Shown piece after piece: positions 13,200 through 23,587 of a DNA stretch of 64,000 bases. The notes under the pieces were generated by a model. The model was given only the letters and a program-made list of their open reading frames with translations, did not search any database and had not been told where the DNA came from. Each line of letters begins with the position of its first letter. Positions within the stretch are counted from its first letter, which is position 1. Source of the stretch: Rutidosis leptorrhynchoides (lineage: Eukaryota; Streptophyta; Magnoliopsida; Asterales; Asteraceae); contig NC_092335.1 of assembly GCF_046630445.1 (NCBI RefSeq), positions 628,525,501 to 628,589,500 of the forward strand, in the 5' to 3' direction. The position numbers and the translations under genes were made by a program.

Positions 13200-14241
13200 A
13201 CTGTGAAGACCCGTCCTAATCCATCCAGACGAAGTCCATATCGATTATAAACGATTCACAACAGTTGATTACATCGCTAGGTACTTGACCTCTATATGAT
13301 ACATTTTACAAACATTGCATTCGTTTTTGAAAAGACAATCTTTCATTACATCGAAAGTTGATGGCATGCATACCATTTCATAGTATATCTAAACTATAAA
13401 TGACTTAATATTAATCTTGATGAACTCAACGACTTGAATGCAACGTATTTTGAAATATGTCATGAATGACTCCAAGTAATATCTTTAAAATGAGCAATTT
13501 CACAGCGGAAGACTTCTTTCATACCTGAGAAAAAACATGCTTTAAAGTGTCAACCAAAAGGTTGGAAAGTTCATTAGTTTAACATAAATAATCATTTCAT
13601 AATTTTAATAGACCACAAGATTTCATATTTCCATTTCTCATAAACATACGTCCCATGCATAGAGACAAAATATCATTCATATGGATTGAACACCTGGTAA
13701 CCGACATTCACAATATGCATATAAGAATATCCCCATCATTCCAGGATCCTCCTTCGGACATGATATAAATTTCGAAGTACTAAAGCATCCGGTACTTTGG
13801 ATGGGGCTTGTTGAGCCCGATAGATCTATCTTTAGAGTTCGCGTCAATTAGGGTGTATGTTCCCTAATTCTTAGATTACCAGACTTAATAAAAAGGGGCA
13901 TATTCAGTTTAATAATCCAACCATAGAATGTAGTTTCACGTACTTGTGTCTATTTCGTAAAACAGTTATAAAAGCAGCGCATGTATTCTCAGCCCAAAAA
14001 TATAAAGGGTAAAAAGGCAAATGAAACTCACCTAATGTATTTTGTAGTAAAAATACATATGACTATATTGAACAATGCAGGGTTTGCCTCGGATTCACGA
14101 ACCTATAACAATTGTGTATTCATTAATACGTATAATGTAAATCACAAAGTTTCATTTATTAATATGTATTATTTGTATATTTATAATTTTGTAGAATTTA
14201 TTCTAAATTCTATTTTAAAACGTATACTTATATTGTATCTT

Positions 14242-14320
<79 letters not shown>

Positions 14321-14463
14321 TTTGTGTATATATAATTAGAACGATCAATATTAATATAACTAGTGATATTAATATATCTAAGTATTTATATATGTTATTA
14401 GTATTGTATTTATGAAATATCATTAGTTTGTTATGTGAATTATTAATAAAATTCAAGTATATG

Positions 14464-14542
<79 letters not shown>

Positions 14543-14739
14543 TACAAAGATTTATGTGTTGTAATTATAATAATAATGATTTACTACTAATAATAATAAT
14601 ACTTTACTAATAATAATAATACTAGTAGCAAAAATGAAAAATGAAAATTTTTAATGATACTAATAATAATATTTATGAAAATAATAATAACTTGCATTAT
14701 TTTCATGACATTAATATAATAACAGTCATAGTCATAATC

Positions 14740-14866
<127 letters not shown>

Positions 14867-15045
14867 TGATAATATTAATCATAAATTCAATATTAGTAAC
14901 AATAATATTACTAATAATAATAATACTTAATATCATGATAATATGAATGAATAAAATTTATTTACAAGTAAAAATAACAATAATAATAATAATAATAAAG
15001 ATTTTTAGTTTTGGAGACTACCTCCAAAGAGCATTTTAAAAAAAA

Positions 15046-15116
15046 ATTGCCACCCGCAAGTATCGAACCCGAGACCTCCTGAAACCCAGCACTATCCCTT
15101 AACCATGTCTCCATGT
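15046..15116 (-). repeat. Second copy of the tRNA-like block
   Basis: Identical by eye to 7217-7290 with B box GGGTTCGATAC on the minus strand. Its presence in both LTRs shows it was in the element before insertion. Confidence 0.4.
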
Positions 15117-15422
15117 CTGTTTTTCTGAGAGTAAGCTATCCTAATTTAATTATATACCGAAAATGTTTAATGTTCTTCTTCATCTCCTTCTTTTATTAAT
15201 CCATCGACCAAAGAATCCAAATCGTAAAAATGAAATAAGATTTGAGTTAAACATTGAAACTAAACTATAAATTACCTGTAATGGATTCTTTGTTTTTAAA
15301 AAAAATATAAAATAAATAAAATAAATAAAATAGATAAAAAAAAGAACCTACAGCTCGTCGCTGTGTTAAAACAAAAAAAAAATGATTAAGAAAATTAGAA
15401 AGTTTTAGATGTGGATTATAAC
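15117..15422. other. 306-bp LTR indel with CATG microhomology
   Basis: Present here, absent from the other LTR. CATG stands at both edges (ctcCATG before the block, taaCATGaaaa at its end) and only one CATG remains in the shorter LTR, as expected for a deletion between 4-bp direct repeats in the copy at 5406-8773. Confidence 0.7.
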
Positions 15423-16914
15423 ATGAAAAAGATTCTATTTCGTTCCTAAAAACTATCTCAAACCTTAATTGATTTCGAAACATAACCACGAACTCAAATT
15501 TGATCCAAGAACAAATGTTGACTTTTTAGTTTTAAATATTTGACTCTCAAATTCTCCCTCAATTTGATGAATTGGAATCTGAAACTTTGAGGAAACGTTC
15601 ATGACATGATTTAAAACACCTCTGCACTTTTAGATTTTGAAATGGTAATTGAATTCGAATTATGAAAGAATTTACCAAGAACAGAGTTATCGGTTTTAAA
15701 AAAAATAAAAAAATAAATAAATTTCCTTTTTCCTGTGATTTGCTGCCCCTCTATTATAATGGGATTGGAGTGGACTATTAGTGGATTCCATTTTGTTTGT
15801 ATTGATGAATCAATTCGAGAGTTCCAAATTGATAGACAAAAAAGGACGATAATTAAAATAAAATAACAATTTGATGTCAATATTTTCCTGATTTCGTACG
15901 ATTTGGAATCTGAAAAACTTGTTTCTATCTGATTAGTGTTACAGAGGTGTGAATATAACTGAATTGAAAATAAAATACTGATAATTAATAATAAAATTAC
16001 TAATAATAATGTTTATAATAAAACCATTAATAATAATAATAATATCACTAAAATAATACAACTAATAATAAGGATATTGATAATACAATTGTTTATTTTT
16101 AGTAATATTATTAATATTAATAACACTAATAATAATACTAGTAGTTATATTAATGATAATAATAATATCAATAATAATATAAACAATTTCATATAGTAAA
16201 TTTCATATTATAATTTTGATGATACTACTAATACTAATTATAACAATATTAATGTTATTAATAAAATTGATAATGATGATATTATAACAACTCTTCCTAA
16301 CAAACTTCATATTTATATGTTATATATACTAATATTATTAATACTAATATTATTATTAGTATTTAGGTACTTGATATAGTAATTATATTTTAATTTACAA
16401 GAAGTTTAATGTGTTAACATTATATCTTATTATTTATATAACATTTAATAGTCTTATATCATATTATGTTTTGTACCAAACATTTGTTATTTATATATTA
16501 TATACATACATATAATATATTTTCATAATACATTTATATATATATATATGTATGTATTTTATCAGTAACCTAATTGATCTAATTATTATTTTTACTTTTT
16601 AAGTTTAAATAAATTATAGTCTACTTTATTAATTCAAAATATTATATATATATATATATATATTTATATTTGTTGTTATATCTACATATGTATTTACCTA
16701 TTTATTTACAAATAGTTGTTCGTGAATCCTCGGAATTAATCAAAGGTTATATATAAACAGTTCAGAGATTTTAAGACTCATCATTACAGACTTTGTTTAT
16801 CGTGTCAAAAATTTATAAAGATTAAGTTTAAATTAGGTTGGAATTTCCCGGGTCGTCACACTTCAACCCACTTCGTGAAATAGTCAATTGCAACAATCAA
16901 GAATTTGATGTTTC

Positions 16915-16984
16915 CTGCGTGTGCAGAGTATGGGTAAGATACTGATGTAAGTAGCATATGGTATAAAATAAATGATAATATTAC
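16915..16984 (-). other. Intron 3 (70 nt) in Tat integrase
   Basis: On the minus strand: donor GTAATATTATC, acceptor GCACACGCAG. Removing 70 nt joins SKGRG to NIKFLIVAIDYFTKW in frame (phase 1), giving the standard integrase sequence. Retained, it breaks the frame. Confidence 0.75.
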
Positions 16985-17227
16985 CTCGGCCTTTCGAAAA
17001 TGGTCAGACTATGTCAATTTCCCATTTGCAGAATAGCCATGGTGATGAGACTGGGATCATTGGGTGCGTAGGTGCTCTGCTGATAGGTGCATGTATTTGG
17101 CAAGATTCGCATTGTTTAACTATGCGCGCAGCATCTGCGTACATAGTGGGCCAATAATAACCTAGCCGCATAATTTTTGACACAATAGACCTGTACTCTA
17201 AATGAAGAGTCCATGCACCCTCATGCA

Positions 17228-17465
17228 CAGAGGCGGAGACAGAGGGATACATGTGGATGCTTTGCATCCCCCAACTCTTCAAATAAGCGAATTATAGTGT
17301 GTTAAAAAATTGTATATTAGTTGTCAATATCCCCAAATAATAAACACAAGCATCCCTTAATATGATTAACATATGTCATAGTTACGATGTATATATGAAA
17401 TTTTATGTTAATATTTAATTTTTGTAAAATACATCCCCTATCTGTGAATTCTGGCTTCGCCTCTG
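17228..17465. mobile_element. hAT-like MITE (238 bp) in integrase
   Basis: 8-bp TSD CTCATGCA at 17220-17227 and 17466-17473. Terminal inverted repeats are CAGAGGCGGAGACAG and, at the other end, the complement of CAGAGGCGAAGCCAG (13 of 15 match). No coding. Size, TSD length and ends fit a non-autonomous hAT element. Confidence 0.88.
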
Positions 17466-17618
17466 CTCATGCACCTCACGTATAACTTCCTCTGCCTCTT
17501 TTGGGCCAATGCACCTTAATTGCGGCCCTAAATAATATTTTCGATATAGGACCTCACCCTCAAGGGCGTACAGTGGTTCCTTAGTGCGGACTTTCTTTGC
17601 ATCAACAGAATCCGCAGA

Positions 17619-18330
17619 TGAGGTGCCCATCTCGCAGAAAAGCAATGATAGGTGTCATCCACGTCGAGCTGGAATCCTCAACAGGTGCCACTAAAGGCAT
17701 CATAACAATAGACTTCGCATGTAGTTCTTCTATAAGAACTTTCTTCCCCAGATGATCAAAGGCCAAAGCAGCCAATTTGCTAAGTGTATCTTCCTTCTTA
17801 TTTTGCCCCCGCATTACGTGGGAGATTTGAAAAGCCTCAAACTGGTCAGCGAGGTTATGAACAAGCGATAAATATTGTTGCATGGCTATGTCATGCGCTT
17901 CAAAGTCTCCGCTGACTTGACTGCATACTAGCTTCGAATCCACATAAGCGTGCAGAATTTTAACATTTAATTTATGTGCAATCCGCATACCTGCTAACAA
18001 AGCTTCGTATTCTGCTTCGTTATTTGTAACAGCAAAATTAATCTGTAGCGCATATGTATGCTCTTCTCCATCCAGGCCAATTAAAATTATGCCTGCACCC
18101 GCGCCAGCGGCGCTGCAAGCACCGTCGGTGTATAACTCACATGGTGTTAAAATTGGTGCGGGCATATCCTGATGTTCGGCCGATGCCTCAATGTTCGCGG
18201 GTAACTCTGCTAGGTAATCCGCGAGTATTTGACCTTTAACCGCGCTTCGCGAAGAAAAATTTATTTCGTGTTCTCCTAATTCAACTGCCCATTTAGCCAT
18301 TCGACCGGAAATTTCTGGCTTATATAGCAC
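17619..18330 (-). pseudogene. Tat second (archaeal-type) RNase H and linker
   Basis: An open frame from VLYKPEISGRMAKWAVELGE, the end of the standard RNase H, through a linker to YTDGACSAAGAGAGI (first catalytic Asp), NNEAEYEALLAGMRI (Glu), YVDSKLVCSQVSG (Asp) and a C-terminal KKEDTLSKLA. That is the full set of archaeal-type RNase H motifs typical of Tat elements. It follows intron 2 directly. The frame is lost near 17618, before the integrase. Family role: trimming RNA-DNA hybrids during reverse transcription, probably aiding polypurine tract handling. Confidence 0.85.
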
Positions 18331-18401
18331 CTAAAAGAAAGATTATTGCGTTAGTCAATGCGGTATTCCCGGACATTGCCGCAAATTAGGTAGTTACCAA
18401 C
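18331..18401 (-). other. Intron 2 (71 nt) in Tat RNase H
   Basis: Minus strand: donor CAG/GTTGGTAAC, branch site GACTAAC, polypyrimidine CTTTCTTTTAG, then GTGCTATAT. Splicing joins TNQPIKQ to VLYKPEISGRM in frame (phase 0), the expected RNase H sequence. 71 nt is not a multiple of 3, so retention shifts the frame. Confidence 0.82.
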
Positions 18402-18716
18402 CTGTTTGATCGGCTGATTGGTTAGAACAACAACTGGGTGCGCTTGAAAGTACCGACGTAAGCGTCGCGCTGTGTGGACTAGCGCATACACTAGCTTCTC
18501 AATTGGTGAATAGTTTACTTTGCTTGCTGTCAGCGTCTTGCTTACGAAGTAGACCGGCATTTGCGTCTGAGAAAACCTCAGCGTTATTTGACCACGAAAT
18601 AAATAGTTCACATGTATAAGTAAAATAGAATGCCTTACTTTTCTGCGATCTGCTATAAGGACCGAGCTGACAGCTTCTTTGGACGCCGCAAGGTACAGCG
18701 TAAGCATTTCACCTGC
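18402..18716 (-). pseudogene. Tat RNase H domain (exons around intron 1)
   Basis: Minus-strand exon LTLYLAASKEAVSSVLIADRRK, then intron 1, then TQMPVYFVSKTLTASKVNYS, EKLVYALVHTARRLRRYF and PVVVLTNQPIKQ, ending at intron 2. These are the hallmarks of the Ty3 RNase H / RT connection. Its upstream edge is the MITE at 18717. The retained introns make the genomic frame look broken although the exons here carry no stop. Confidence 0.8.
18567..18638 (-). other. Intron 1 (72 nt) in Tat RNase H
   Basis: Minus strand: donor AAA/GTAAGGCATTC, acceptor GGTTTTCTCAG/ACG. Removing 72 nt joins ADRRK to TQMPVYFVSK (phase 0), the usual spacing in RNase H. It is in frame and stop-free if retained, so on its own it is weaker than introns 2 and 3. 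Confidence 0.7.
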
Positions 18717-19394
18717 TAGGGGTGTTCATCGGTTCGGTTTTCGGTTTGTTCGGTTTATTCGGTTCGGTGTATTCGGTTTTGAATTTTTTTTGCGCAAAAC
18801 CGAAAACCGAATTCAAAGTTAAAACCGAACCGAACCGAAAACCGAATTCAAATTCGGATTCGGTTCGGTTTTCAGTTAAAACCGAATATTATGAAAAAAC
18901 TGAGAACGATGGTAGTTTAATTGTGACGTTACTGATGTCTTAGTTATTTGTATCCTAAAACAATGACGTACTATTAAATTATCAAGAATTCGATGATTTA
19001 TTAATATTTACAGCTTAATTATGACATTTACCACTTCTGTTATTAAGAAGAAGAACATAATAATTTGAGTAACTTATTTATAATGTGAGTTACCAAATCG
19101 TTATATGGGTGATAACATATTTTATTGATTGGGTCCCAATTTATAATGACATTAAAACATAAATATACAAATTAAATATATAAAAATTTTGAATTCAGTT
19201 TTGAATTCGGTTTTTGGTTAAACCGAATTCAGAATTTTCAAAACCGAAAACCGAACCAAAAACCGAATTCAAATTCGGTTTCGGTTTGACTCGATCCAAA
19301 AATCGTTTTTCAAATTCGGTTTGGTTTTTTTCTGGTTTGGTTTCGGTTTGGTTTTCGGGTTCCACGGTTTCAAACCAAATACTGACCACCCCTA
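18717..19394. mobile_element. hAT-like MITE (678 bp) in RT/RNase H
   Basis: 8-bp TSD TCACCTGC at 18709-18716 and 19395-19402. Ends are TAGGGGTGTTCA and TGACCACCCCTA (inverted repeats, one mismatch). Both subterminal regions are packed with CGGTTCGGTTTT-type motifs in opposite orientation, so the element folds back on itself. No transposase. Confidence 0.88.
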
Positions 19395-19402
19395 TCACCT
19401 GC

Positions 19403-20913
19403 TATTGGGGCAGTGTGTGTTGGTAATTCAGCAAGCACCTTCTTCATATCTTGAAAAGCTGATTCCGCTTCCTGAGTCCATACAAAGTCGTTTTTCTTTA
19501 AACAATTCTTCAAAGTATTGAAGAACGGTAACTGCCTTTCTGCAGCTTTTGACAGAAACCGCGTAATCGCCGCGAGCTTCCCAGTTAGACTCTGAACGTC
19601 TTTCTTAGTCCTTGGAGATGGTAAACTATCAATGGCCTCAATCTTTTTGGGATTCGCCTTGATTCCCCGCGCCGTCACCACATGACCTAGAAACACGCCT
19701 TCCTCTTCCCCAAAACTACACTTAAGCGGGTTAAGTTTCATGTTGATCCTGCGTAAAGACGCAAATGTTTCCAGGATGTCTGTGAGCATTTATTCTTCGG
19801 TGTTACTTTTAATTACCAAATCGTCGACATATGCTTCAAGATTTCTCCCAAATTTGGTGCTTGAAGGCTGCGTCAATTACGCGCTAATAGGTAGCTCCTG
19901 CGTTCTTTAATCCAAAAGGCATCTTAGTATAACAATAAATACCCTGCGGCGTATGAAAAGCAGTTTTATCCTCATCTAGCCATGAGGATTTGGTGATAAC
20001 CCTTATACGCATCCAGAAAGCATTTGTACCGAAAACCTGACAACGACTCTACCTTCCAGTCAATCTCTGGGAGAGGGTAATTGTCTTTAGGACACGCTTT
20101 GTTAATGTCCTTAAAATCAATGCACATCCGCCAGTTACCATCAGCTTTTTTCACTAACACAGGGTTAGCAACCCATGTCTGGTACCGCACTTCCAGCAAA
20201 ATGTTTGCTCTGACAAGATTATCAACATCTGTGCATAGCCAATTGCTGCGCTCAAGGGCCATGTGCTGCTTCTTCTGCCTGACGGGTGTAAGTGACGGAT
20301 TAACATTCAACTTATGTTCCGCAATATTCCGCGGGACCCCTGTCATGTCTGATTCCTGCCATGCGAAAACATCTGCGTTAGCGGACAATATACCGTGCAA
20401 TTTAGCCTTAGTTTCGGCTGACAAGCCTGCGCCAATTTTGATTCGCTTGTCCGGATGCAAGCGATTAGCTATGACTGCACTGCTTTTAAGCTGTTCTCCT
20501 ATGCTGGGAATGCTTACATGCACAACTGAACCACATAACTCGGTTACTTGATGTGACGCAATTGTAGCAATTCCACCCATGGTAGGAAACTTGATCAAGC
20601 CATGCACTACTGAGGGTATAATGTTAAAACGTCGTATGAAATTTCTCCCCAGAAGCACATTGTAGCGCGAAGTCGAACGGACCACATAAAAGTCAATTAA
20701 CTCGCTTCTAACCAACTGCGGATTCTTATCATCCGTAAGTTCTACTACAAGCTCTATGCGGCCAAGCGGCCACGAGCTTTCCCCAGAGAATCCTGATAGC
20801 GTAATATCGGGCTGGCGTAACTGCGTTTTGACTTCTGCGGGAAGAAAACGATAGCAATGTTCGTACATAATGTCGACACCACTGCCGGTATCAACATGCA
20901 TGCATTTGATTTA
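19403..20913 (-). pseudogene. Tat protease and reverse transcriptase, broken
   Basis: Protease active site VDTGSGVDIMY lies near 20875-20905, with LLGRNFIRRFNI following. RT motifs in order: NPVLVKKADGNWRMCIDFKD, CPKDNYPLPEID, FLDAYKGYHQI, then in another frame TKMPFGLKNAGATY and AYVDDLV (polymerase YVDD), then LNPLKCSFG and FLGHVV with the thumb. Lesions: a frameshift near 19977, a TAG after AGATY, a one-base T insertion before the YVDD block, and a TAA for a Gln codon near 19793. It shares the gag frame upstream of 19977. The TAA at 20911-20913 stops the gag-protease frame just before the protease. Confidence 0.85.
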
Positions 20914-21105
20914 TATACCATGATCAGGAATGCGACACTTGATGATGACAGGTTCGTTAGCTGTGTCGATTGACATTACAGGAGGGAATGAAATTGGAAT
21001 GAGTTCCCAATCCTGGTAATCACTGCACTTTCTTCGTTGACTGACTCTTTCCGCGTCAACCATATTGATGGTTACATCGGCGCTTTTAGCTTTATCTGCT
21101 TTTTC

Positions 21106-22965
21106 TCATGCGAACGTTTTGGCTTTTGAACTTTCTTCCGTGGCCTTTCCCTTATCTTTCTTTGGAGGCTTGAGATGATCTAATTTTCCTGCGCGTAGCG
21201 CTTCCAGCACTCTCTCCATTAAATTTTTACACCGATTGGTGTCATGGCCGTGATCATCATGGAACTTGCAGTATTTTGTTTTATCCCGCTTGCCAAATTC
21301 TGTCAGTGGAGTTGGAACCGCAAAGGTTGCGCATACTGGTTCGGTTGCTAAAATCTCTTTTGGTGTTTTAGACAAGCTTTTGAGCAGCGCATAATTCTGA
21401 TTATTAATACCGCGCTGATTATTGTTTCGAAAACCACCGCTTGCTCGCCCTTTATCATTTCTTATAGGACCACCACTAGGGTATCTTCCGCGAGAGCTGT
21501 TACCGCGATTTTGATCGCGCGAGCGATCATCATCATTTTTCCTTTCATTGCGTGAGCTAGCTATTGGAATATCATTATCTTCGCCACTCCGCATATAATC
21601 ATGGCATTCATTAAGCGCTTCAGCATAAGTTGTTGGCACTGTATGGCGTAGACGCCTTACCAGCGTTGGATGACGCTCTGTACTTATACCATGTATCAGT
21701 CCAGAAATCTGCTGCTCTGGCTTTAGGTCCGGTATGCGCAAGCACTCATTAGTATATCTCGTGAGAAATTCTCCCAAAGATTCCTTGGGTTTCTGCACAA
21801 TGTCGTGACATTCAATGTGAGTGCGTTTGCGCGGCCTTTGATTTTGATACTGCAGCAAGAATTTCGTACGCAAATCCATGAACCCGGATATGCTACCTGC
21901 TCGAAGTTTATTGAACCATTCACGCGCAATGCCCTGCAACGTTATGGGAAATATCTGAAATGCAACTAGATCAACCCACCCTTGGGTGCGCATCGCGCCC
22001 TCGAAATGCTGCAGGAAGTCATCTGGGTCAGTCAAACCATTGTAGGTACCTAACGTGTGAGGTATCTTTGGTGCTGATGGAAATGGATACGCGGTTATAT
22101 GTGGAGGAAACTTGTCAAAAGTGGTAGGTAGCTCAAAGGGCGGTTTAACAGGATCCTCTTTGAGTCCTGCGAAGAAACGCTTCATCATATCCTGAACAAA
22201 ATCAGGTTGCGAAAATAAGTGAACCATGTCAGGAGGTGCCGCCTGCATAAATTGGCTTGCGAGATTCGCCTGCCCCTGAATATTTTGCCAAGGTTGCCCC
22301 GGATTCTGCGGATATAACCAAGGCTGGGGTGTTGGAAAATAAGGAAGGCTTAATGGCACAGAGTATACGGGTACCTGAAAAGGTGCCGAAACCTGTGGCG
22401 TAGATGCCTGCGAGACCTGAGGATATGCCGTTATAAGTCCAACCGTATGTGCAGTGCTTTGCTGTTCTGCGGTTATCGGCGTCCAATGAGAATTGGCGTC
22501 TGGAATGACACCGAACCCCCAACTATTAAGTAATGCCTGCGCATCCGCAGGGGTTAGAAACTGTGAAATTGGGCGCGGCAGCTGCCAAGGCTGCAGTGGT
22601 GTAAAAGACGAATTTTGCTGACAACCCTGCGTCTGCAGAGGGATTGAAACCGTGGTGCTGTAAATAGGCACCTGGCCGCAACATACTACATGCAGGCCTA
22701 TAGTTTCGCCGCTAGTGCCTGCAAAGATAACTCTTGGATCCACTGCAGAAAAATCTAGCCGCGTAGTTGTAACCAGCGAGTTTGCCCTTGGCGGTGTAAT
22801 TCCATCCGGGAATATCGGTTTATACCTTTGGAAAGGTTCACCAGACACGGGTGGAGGGTAAGGCGTGTATCCCACCCCCGTAGTCATAGCTTGCGTTGGC
22901 TGATTACCAGACGGCGTGTTCTGGTTGTCCGTTTGAGTACGTTCCGATGATTCCCCGGAAGTCAT
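21106..22965 (-). CDS. gag: Tat Gag, 619 aa
   Basis: Long open frame starting MTSGESSERTQTDNQN. It has a Pro/Gln-rich N-terminal third, a retrotransposon gag domain (about residues 280-430, with DDFLQHFEGAMRTQGW and REWFNKLRAGSISGF), an Arg/Asn/Gly-rich nucleic-acid-binding stretch, and the Tat-type zinc-like motif YCKFHDDHGHDTNRC near residue 565. The stop is TGA at 21106-21108; the same frame continues to the protease, so TGA may be a mutated CGA and Gag-Pro one ORF. The start lies about 120 bp from the primer site. Family role: virus-like particle coat. It appears intact, unlike pol. Confidence 0.9.
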   Translation of the reverse strand: MTSGESSERTQTDNQNTPSGNQPTQAMTTGVGYTPYPPPVSGEPFQRYKPIFPDGITPPRANSLVTTTRLDFSAVDPRVIFAGTSGETIGLHVVCCGQVPIYSTTVSIPLQTQGCQQNSSFTPLQPWQLPRPISQFLTPADAQALLNSWGFGVIPDANSHWTPITAEQQSTAHTVGLITAYPQVSQASTPQVSAPFQVPVYSVPLSLPYFPTPQPWLYPQNPGQPWQNIQGQANLASQFMQAAPPDMVHLFSQPDFVQDMMKRFFAGLKEDPVKPPFELPTTFDKFPPHITAYPFPSAPKIPHTLGTYNGLTDPDDFLQHFEGAMRTQGWVDLVAFQIFPITLQGIAREWFNKLRAGSISGFMDLRTKFLLQYQNQRPRKRTHIECHDIVQKPKESLGEFLTRYTNECLRIPDLKPEQQISGLIHGISTERHPTLVRRLRHTVPTTYAEALNECHDYMRSGEDNDIPIASSRNERKNDDDRSRDQNRGNSSRGRYPSGGPIRNDKGRASGGFRNNNQRGINNQNYALLKSLSKTPKEILATEPVCATFAVPTPLTEFGKRDKTKYCKFHDDHGHDTNRCKNLMERVLEALRAGKLDHLKPPKKDKGKATEESSKAKTFA

Positions 22966-23067
22966 GATTCTGTTGAAGAAAAAAAATTCGAGAATTTTGT
23001 GAGTAATGAGCTTTATAATTCAAAACTTTAAAAGAAAAACAATTAAACACGTCTTGAATTAGTTCAA

Positions 23068-23085
23068 CTCTCAATGAAAGCACCA
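23068..23085 (-). promoter_or_regulatory. Primer binding site, Tat element
   Basis: The minus strand reads TGGTGCTTTCATTGAGAG two bases from the LTR end. The TGG start fits a tRNA CCA end. I cannot name the tRNA. Confidence 0.6.
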
Positions 23086-23087
23086 CT

Positions 23088-23587
23088 TGATCGTACATAT
23101 ATTTTCCAAGAAGTCAATATGCATATTCGATATGTTTTAAAGGGGTTTAAGGATCTTAGAACTTAGCTTTCCGGTCCGGCTACCGTGAATAATCCTGGTC
23201 GACATGATGATGTTGGTGGGGTGGCTAGGTGATTAAGTCCACCTTCGATGACGTTCGTCGATCGAAGGACCAAACAAGGTTGTAGGAAACCGTCGAAAGT
23301 AACTAACATGTTAGCCTTTGATGAACGATGATAATGATTACGTATTGTACGCCTACGTAAAGTGTGATGATCGTGGAATGATAATTAGGGTTAGTATATA
23401 TATGCAAACCCTAATTCTAGAATTGTCCAAGATTGTGATAATCCTTTCCATAACAAACTCCCCCGAGTCTCGGTTGTAATTATGGAAAAGATATTAGGCT
23501 TGATGGCCAAGTAACCGCCATGCCAAGAACAAAGGCATTCAACACGCTCCCGCATACCGCATACCGCACATAAATTACATGCGTACG
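23088..23587 (-). repeat. Tat LTR, U5-proximal part (500 bp)
   Basis: Ends TGATCGTAC in plus reading at 23088. It continues at 37039-37326 after the chromovirus; together 788 bp, the same length as the inverted copy at 38358-39145. Confidence 0.88.

Larger units (their letters stand above)
16866..17645 (-). pseudogene. Tat integrase, N-terminal zinc domain and start of core
   Basis: The HHCC zinc domain is visible: EVH at the MITE edge, a second His in TLHLEY, then CESC with GYYWPTMYADA between. WEIDIV and, after the intron at 16915-16984, FLIVAIDYFTKWVE start the DDE core with the first Asp. It is split by a hAT MITE at 17228-17465. GGA has become TGA at 17004. The linker to the second RNase H has a one-base frameshift near 17618. 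Cellular role by family: joining element cDNA to host DNA in the nucleus; this copy cannot encode it. Confidence 0.8.

Noticed and set aside
20081..20551. 156-codon frame on the plus strand
   Set aside because: Antisense shadow of the Tat protease-RT region.
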